This document shows positions 59,638 through 64,000 of a stretch of DNA of 64,000 nucleotides, in pieces. A program made the translations under genes and the position numbers. The notes under the pieces were generated by a model. That model saw only the letters and a program-made list of their open reading frames with translations, did not search any database and was not told where the DNA came from. This stretch comes from Gemmatimonadota bacterium (GTDB taxonomy: Bacteria > Gemmatimonadota > Gemmatimonadetes > Longimicrobiales > Gaopeijiaceae): positions 1-64,000 of the forward strand of contig JAWKQN010000011.1 of assembly GCA_041390125.1 (NCBI GenBank), in the 5' to 3' direction. Positions within the stretch are counted from its first letter, which is position 1. Every line of letters starts with the position of its first letter.

Positions 59638-60759
59638 ATGCCGCCCACCCTGACCGTCCGTGCCCTGAGCCTGATCCTGCTGCTGGCCGCCCCGGCTGCG
59701 CTCGCGGCCCGGCAGGCCGAGGACCCCGACGTCGACGAGCTCGTTCGCCGTCACGTCGAAGCGCGCGGTGGCGCCGCGGCCATCGCCGCCATCCGCACAC
59801 TGGTCTACCGCAACGGCCGCTACCGCGAGCCGGGCTTCGAGGGCAACGGCCGGTCCACCATGAGCTTCATGCGCCCCTACTACCGGGTGGTGGGCGATCC
59901 CGACCGGCCGGGCGCGTACCTGGAGGGCTACGACGGGAGCGCCTGGGAGTGGTACGCCGACCCCGGTGTGGTGGTGCGCACGGTGGGTGCCGCGGCCGGT
60001 GCCGCGCGGCGGGGGGCGGACTTCGAGGGCCGCCTGGTGGACTACCGGGCCAAGGGCTCGACCGTGGTCCTGGGCGAGCCGTCCGTGATCGATGGCCGTC
60101 CTGCCCACCGCCTCACGCTGACCACCCGGGACGGCTTCCGGAGGGACTACTTCCTGGACGCGGAGACCGCGCTGATTGTGGCCGAGCGCTACGTGGCTCC
60201 GGTCCATGCCTTCGGCGCGCCGGTGCGCTCCGAGGTGCGCGTCGGCGACTACCGCCGCGTCGCCGGGGTGCTCTTCGCCTTCCGCTTCCGGGAGGTGGAC
60301 CTGGAGACGGGGGCGCTCCTGAACGAGATGCAGTGGGGCGACGTGGAGGCGAATGTCGACCTCCCGCTCGAGCGCTTCACGCCGCCAGGGTTCGAGCGCA
60401 CGCCGATGCAGCGCTTCCTCGAGGGGCTCTACGCGGAGCGAGCCGACGAAGACGCCGTGCTGTGGACCTATGCCGAGTTCCGGCGTGCACACCCGGACAT
60501 GGACACCGAGCCCGGGGTCGCCTTCATCGGCTACCAGATGCAGAAGATGGGGGACACCGGAGTGGCGGTGCGGTTGCTGGAGGCCAACGCGCGCGACCAC
60601 CCGGAGTCGAGCCCGGCCGCGTTCGCCCTCGGCCGGGCGTATGCCTCGCACGGGATGACGCTGGCCGCCCGGCGGGAGCTGGAGCGGGCGCTGGCGCTGG
60701 ATCCGGGCAACGAGCGGGCGCGGGAGGCACTCGCGGCCCTGCCGACCCCTGACGCGTAG
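59638..60759 (+). CDS. Exported protein with outer-membrane-lipoprotein-like domain and TPR tail
   Basis: A 373-residue protein with a signal peptide (LILLLAAPAALAARQ). The first 240 residues alternate beta strands in a LolA/LppX-like way (STMSFMRPYYRVVGDPDRPG, YDGSAWEWY, VLGEPSVIDGRPAHRLTLTT, YRRVAGVLFAFRF), suggesting a lipid- or ligand-binding half-barrel. The last 90 residues are TPR-like (GVAVRLLEANARDHPESSPA, LAARRELERALALDPGNERA). I do not know a named family. The upstream 224-base gap is shared with the amidohydrolase start and holds no gene. Confidence 0.7.
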   Translation: MPPTLTVRALSLILLLAAPAALAARQAEDPDVDELVRRHVEARGGAAAIAAIRTLVYRNGRYREPGFEGNGRSTMSFMRPYYRVVGDPDRPGAYLEGYDGSAWEWYADPGVVVRTVGAAAGAARRGADFEGRLVDYRAKGSTVVLGEPSVIDGRPAHRLTLTTRDGFRRDYFLDAETALIVAERYVAPVHAFGAPVRSEVRVGDYRRVAGVLFAFRFREVDLETGALLNEMQWGDVEANVDLPLERFTPPGFERTPMQRFLEGLYAERADEDAVLWTYAEFRRAHPDMDTEPGVAFIGYQMQKMGDTGVAVRLLEANARDHPESSPAAFALGRAYASHGMTLAARRELERALALDPGNERAREALAALPTPDA

Positions 60760-60787
60760 GACAGCCGAGGCGCAACGCTGCGCGACG

Positions 60788-63583
60788 TCAGGAACCGTTC
60801 CGTTCCAGCTCGGCCGTCCAACGGGCCACCTCCGCAGGCCGACCCGCCGCCTGACTGAAGGTGATCAGTTGCTGGACCGCATAGCGGACGTTGGGGTGGG
60901 TCGTGTCCCCTGCGCTCGCCTCCAGGTAGTTCGCGCGGACCTCCATCAGCGTCGTCTCCGCACCGTCCACGTCCCCGTTGAGGAACCGGACCCGGGCGTA
61001 CGCGATGAGCAGGTTGTTGAGCGTCTGCGATCCGGTCGCGAGCTCCATCCGAGCCTGCGGAAGCCGCTCGTCCGCGAGCGCGAGCGCGTGCTCGGGGTCG
61101 TCCGCGCCCAGCGCGATCAGCAGGTTGGTCAGCGCGAAGTAGTAGGGAAGGCCGCCGCTCGGGGTTGCCAGCTCGGTTGCACGCTCCAACAACGACCGCG
61201 CCTCCTGCATGCGTCCCAAGCGACCCACCGTGAACGCGACGTTCTGCAGGGCCACCAGCGTGGTCGGTGCACCCTCGCCGTAGCGCGCAGCGTATGCGTC
61301 ATAGACCTGTCTCTGGTGGGCTTCGGCCTCCTCGGCACGTCCCGTCATCGCCAAGAGGGTCGCGTAATAGCCTTTCGTCTCGTCCGTGAGCAGGTGATCG
61401 GGCCCCAGGAGCCGTTCGGCGTCCTCATGGGCCTCGCGCGCCAACGGAAGCGCTTCGTCGAATCGGTGTGCGGCGCTCAGTGCCACCGTGAGCATCCCGC
61501 GCGGAGGGATCGTTGCGGGCGTGCCGACCCCGAACGCGGCTTCGGTCCGCTCCAGCAAGGCTCGCGCGATCCGCTCGGCCGTGTCGACCTCCCCTCCGCG
61601 TGCGAGGCCACCAACCGCGGCGGACAGCGCATCGACCTCGAGTGGGCTCCGGACGCCGCCCGCGAGCAGGCCCTCCGCTCCCCGACGGGCGAGATCGATC
61701 CCTTCGCGCACACGCTGCGATTCCAGGACCAGGAGGTTTCCCTGGAATGCCATGAGGACATGGGTGGTCGGGTCGTCCGGTCCCAGCACCGACTCGGCGC
61801 GGGCGGTGGCGGAGTCCAGACCCGAGATGGCCTCCGAGACCTCTCCGAGCTGGAACCGGGCGTGGCCGAGGGGTCCCCAGAGCGCCAGCACGGTCGGGTC
61901 GCTGGCGCCGTGGGTGGCGACATATCCAGCGATGATCTCGCGGATGGTGGGAACCAGCTCCGCGAAGCGGCCCTGACGATTGAGGCCGAACACCCGGGCG
62001 AAGTGGGCCGGGTAGGCCTCGTGCGAGTACCGTTGGCCCAGACGCGCGTAGGTGGCGACGGCGGAGTCGGCGATGGCGAGGCCGAGGTCGACCAGCCCCT
62101 GGTTCACGTAGGTCTGCCCGATCGCGGCCAACAGCCCGGCCCGGATCTCGGGTTCCTCCGCCATCGCGGTATCGAGCGCCCCCACCGACGCGCGCAACAC
62201 CTCCTGCAGGCCCACGTCCGCGCCCAGCCGGAACGGATCGGCCGACGAGAGCGTCTCCTGCATGAACCGATTGATCGCGCTGGCCTTGCGCGCCTCCAAT
62301 CGAGCCAGCCGCGCCTGGTCGGTGGCCCGCCGACCCTGATGCAGCGTGGCCGCCATTCCAGCGACCAGCGACACGATGACCAAGACCGAGAGGGCGACCG
62401 CTGCGCGATTCCGTTGCACGAACTTGCGCATCCGGTACCCGCGGTCCTCGCCGTGGGCCCGGACCGGTAACCCCGTGAGATGATTGCCCAGGTCTCCGGA
62501 GAGCTCGGCCACCGACGCATAGCGTCGTTCGGGCTCCTTCCGGAGCGCCATCATCACGATGTCGTCGAGCTCGCGGGGAAGCCGCGCGCCCTGCGGAAGG
62601 TCGGGGCCGGGCCCCGGCGCGGACCCGACGGGCGCGTTCGTGCCCGTCCGCGTGGACCGACGCGCCTCTCCGGGGGTCATCGGATCGTCTCGAAGCACGC
62701 GAGCCATCAGGGCGCCGACGCCGTCGGTTCCCGCGAATGGAGGGCGGCCCGCGAGGAGCAGGTAGAGGAGCGCGCCGAGCTGATAGACGTCCGTGGCCGT
62801 GGTCAGCGGCTCGCCCTTGAACTGCTCCGGTGCGGCATAGTCCGGAGTCAGAGGGGCCCCGCCCATCCGGGTGAGGCCCTCCTCCGGCTCCGGACTCAGC
62901 GCCTTCGCGACGCCGAAGTCCAACAGCTTGGGTCGCCCGTCCTCGGTGACGAGGATGTTGGAGGGCTTGATGTCCCGGTGCAGGACCAGACGACTGTGGG
63001 CGTGCTCGACCGCAGCGCACACCTCCCGGAACAGCCAGATCCGGTCCTCGATGGAGAGGCCCCGCGCTTCGCACCACGTGTGGATCGGCACTCCGTCCAC
63101 GTACTCCATGACCAGATAGGGCAGCCCGTCCTCCGCGGTGCCCCCGTCCAGGATGCGCGCGATGTTCGGGTGCTCCAGGCGGGCGAGAAACCGACGCTCC
63201 AACGTGAAGCGCTCCACGCCCCGATCATCGAGGGAGCCCAGCCCGAGCGTCTTGATGGCCACCCGCTGATCGAAGGTGCCGTCGGTCCGGTGTGCGGAGT
63301 ACACCGTCCCCATCCCGCCCCGCCCCACGATTCCATCGATGGTCCACGGGCCGATGCGGCGCCCCAGCCAGGGGGCCGGGTCCAGCGGCGCGGACAGGTC
63401 CACCCCATCCACCGAGAAGGCGACCGTCGCGTCCCGGTCGTAGGCCAGGAGGGACTCGACCTCCGCGCGCAACAACTCGTCGCCCGCGCACAGCTCCGTG
63501 AGCAGCGCAGGCCGCTCCTCGTCGCTGACCTCGAAGCTGGCCTGGAAGACCTCCCGAGCACGTCTGAACAGGTCGTCCGTCAT
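60788..63583 (-). CDS. Ser/Thr protein kinase with transmembrane segment and TPR domain
   Basis: A 931-residue kinase of the bacterial Pkn2 type. The glycine loop is GRGGMGTVY (around residues 87-95), the ATP lysine VAIK111, the catalytic loop HRDIKPSN (202-209), DFG 222-224 and APE 251-253. One membrane span follows (around 385-410: VALSVLVIVSLVAGMAATLH), and residues 420-931 are TPR-like repeats expected outside the cytoplasm. ATG 63583 has GAGGAGGAG directly before it. Such proteins sense envelope signals and phosphorylate cytoplasmic partners; no substrate is nearby. A strong hairpin separates it from the next gene upstream. Confidence 0.9.
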   Translation of the reverse strand: MTDDLFRRAREVFQASFEVSDEERPALLTELCAGDELLRAEVESLLAYDRDATVAFSVDGVDLSAPLDPAPWLGRRIGPWTIDGIVGRGGMGTVYSAHRTDGTFDQRVAIKTLGLGSLDDRGVERFTLERRFLARLEHPNIARILDGGTAEDGLPYLVMEYVDGVPIHTWCEARGLSIEDRIWLFREVCAAVEHAHSRLVLHRDIKPSNILVTEDGRPKLLDFGVAKALSPEPEEGLTRMGGAPLTPDYAAPEQFKGEPLTTATDVYQLGALLYLLLAGRPPFAGTDGVGALMARVLRDDPMTPGEARRSTRTGTNAPVGSAPGPGPDLPQGARLPRELDDIVMMALRKEPERRYASVAELSGDLGNHLTGLPVRAHGEDRGYRMRKFVQRNRAAVALSVLVIVSLVAGMAATLHQGRRATDQARLARLEARKASAINRFMQETLSSADPFRLGADVGLQEVLRASVGALDTAMAEEPEIRAGLLAAIGQTYVNQGLVDLGLAIADSAVATYARLGQRYSHEAYPAHFARVFGLNRQGRFAELVPTIREIIAGYVATHGASDPTVLALWGPLGHARFQLGEVSEAISGLDSATARAESVLGPDDPTTHVLMAFQGNLLVLESQRVREGIDLARRGAEGLLAGGVRSPLEVDALSAAVGGLARGGEVDTAERIARALLERTEAAFGVGTPATIPPRGMLTVALSAAHRFDEALPLAREAHEDAERLLGPDHLLTDETKGYYATLLAMTGRAEEAEAHQRQVYDAYAARYGEGAPTTLVALQNVAFTVGRLGRMQEARSLLERATELATPSGGLPYYFALTNLLIALGADDPEHALALADERLPQARMELATGSQTLNNLLIAYARVRFLNGDVDGAETTLMEVRANYLEASAGDTTHPNVRYAVQQLITFSQAAGRPAEVARWTAELERNGS

Positions 63584-63610
63584 CTCCTCCTCGTGCGATG
63601 CCGGGGTACG

Positions 63611-63650
63611 GCCGGCCCGGCCGAACATGGCAGGTTCGGACCGGGCCGGC
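63611..63650 (-). terminator. Terminator hairpin after the FG-GAP gene
   Basis: A 16-bp stem (63611-63626 with 63634-63650, one bulged A at 63640) with a 7-base loop, starting 30 bases after the FG-GAP stop and ending 28 bases before the kinase ATG. It likely ends the FG-GAP transcript, isolating the kinase gene. No U-run is visible. Confidence 0.65.
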
Positions 63651-63679
63651 ACGCGATTCCTCGGAAGAGCATTCCGGCG

Positions 63680-64000
63680 TCAGGGCACGGTGTAGACGCG
63701 CACCGCGCCGCGCAGACCGCCTTGGGGGTAGCCCCGCAGGCCGGTCGCAACGGTATGGCCGTCCGCCGACAGCGCCACGGCCCAACCCAGGTTGTCGGTC
63801 GGCTGGTCACCCATGATCTCCATGCCCGCCTGGATCCACGCCGAACCGGTCCAGTCGTAGAGCGTCAGGGTTCCGTTGGTGTTGGTGCCCGCGAAGGGAC
63901 GACCGATGGCGATCCGGCTGCCGTCCGCCGAGAGCGAGATGGGCATGTGCAGGTTGAACGCCGCCGGTACGCTGAAGTCCGGCCCCATCTGCACCCAGGT
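63680..64000 (-). CDS. FG-GAP repeat protein, C-terminal fragment
   Basis: Only the last 106 residues are in the window; the start is beyond 64000. Two repeats typical of FG-GAP/integrin-like propellers are visible: DFSVPAAFNLHMPISLSADG, SRIAIGRPFAGTNTNGTLTL and YDWTGSAW, then LGWAVALSADGHTVATGL ending RVYTVP. These proteins are normally exported and of unknown function in Gemmatimonadota. The stop is at 63680-63682, followed by a hairpin. Confidence 0.75.
   Translation of the reverse strand, partial: TWVQMGPDFSVPAAFNLHMPISLSADGSRIAIGRPFAGTNTNGTLTLYDWTGSAWIQAGMEIMGDQPTDNLGWAVALSADGHTVATGLRGYPQGGLRGAVRVYTVP

Noticed and set aside
60770..60783. Hairpin GCGCA-TGCGC between convergent genes as a terminator
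   Set aside because: Only five base pairs and no U-run; too weak to support.

Overview
The window is 64 kb of very G+C-rich, gene-dense bacterial DNA. The gene content resembles Gemmatimonadota: many signal-peptide lipoproteins, TPR-fused Ser/Thr kinases and methyltransferases, large LuxR/BTAD-type ATPase regulators, paired exported amidohydrolases, a DUF4097 protein, NHL and FG-GAP beta-propellers, and a PafA-like phosphatase. This is inferred from gene families; no rRNA or marker phylogeny is present. I found no IS element, phage, CRISPR array or rRNA. The only RNA gene is a tRNA-Asn (42401-42474, minus).

1-20 kb: housekeeping and small-molecule genes, mostly in short overlapping operons. 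These include a flavoprotein fragment with a GNAT protein, YqgE, a DUF985 cupin and a DHFR-like reductase. A DinB/membrane/GNAT/lipoprotein/methyltransferase operon (3.7-6.8 kb) follows, then an NHL lipoprotein, a large TPR-methyltransferase, a cytochrome c lipoprotein with an APH(3')-like kinase, and a dienelactone hydrolase. A RidA-MarC-FmdB-MutS-like-methyltransferase run and a sorbosone-dehydrogenase-like lipoprotein coupled to a phosphopantetheinyl transferase complete this part.

20-30 kb: a P-loop-less ATPase-like protein, an ornithine-cyclodeaminase family enzyme, a 1006-residue LuxR-type ATPase regulator, a hypothetical protein and a membrane-anchored serine hydrolase.

30-37.6 kb: a seven-gene export operon, tetR-tolC-hlyD-ABC-ABC-permease-permease. 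Six junctions overlap or nearly overlap. One strong promoter precedes it, and a perfect 16-bp palindrome covers the end of its -10 box and the tetR start codon, so the regulator is probably translated from a leaderless message and self-repressed. The layout matches the E. coli ybhGFSR/cecR locus, but with two separate ATPases and its own outer-membrane channel.

37.6-45 kb: a DUF4105 membrane protein, a peroxiredoxin-like protein without its catalytic cysteines, an exported fumarylacetoacetase-family protein, an erythromycin-esterase-like lipoprotein, tRNA-Asn, thymidine kinase and a PafA-like phosphatase lipoprotein.

45-53.9 kb: the least conventional stretch. Two tandem paralogues of a two-domain family I cannot name are followed by a 23-codon small ORF with an excellent ribosome binding site, then a membrane HD-GYP phosphodiesterase. 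Convergent to these is a two-gene operon for an AraC-type and a BTAD/AAA regulator. G+C drops from about 47.3 to 50.2 kb and the drop runs into the 3' half of the BTAD gene, suggesting a recombined or imported segment.

53.9-64 kb: a cyclic-nucleotide-binding/thioredoxin-reductase-like fusion lacking the CxxC, a DUF4097 protein, two coupled amidohydrolases (one without the HxH metal motif), a secreted TPR protein, a TPR Ser/Thr kinase, and the 3' end of an FG-GAP protein.
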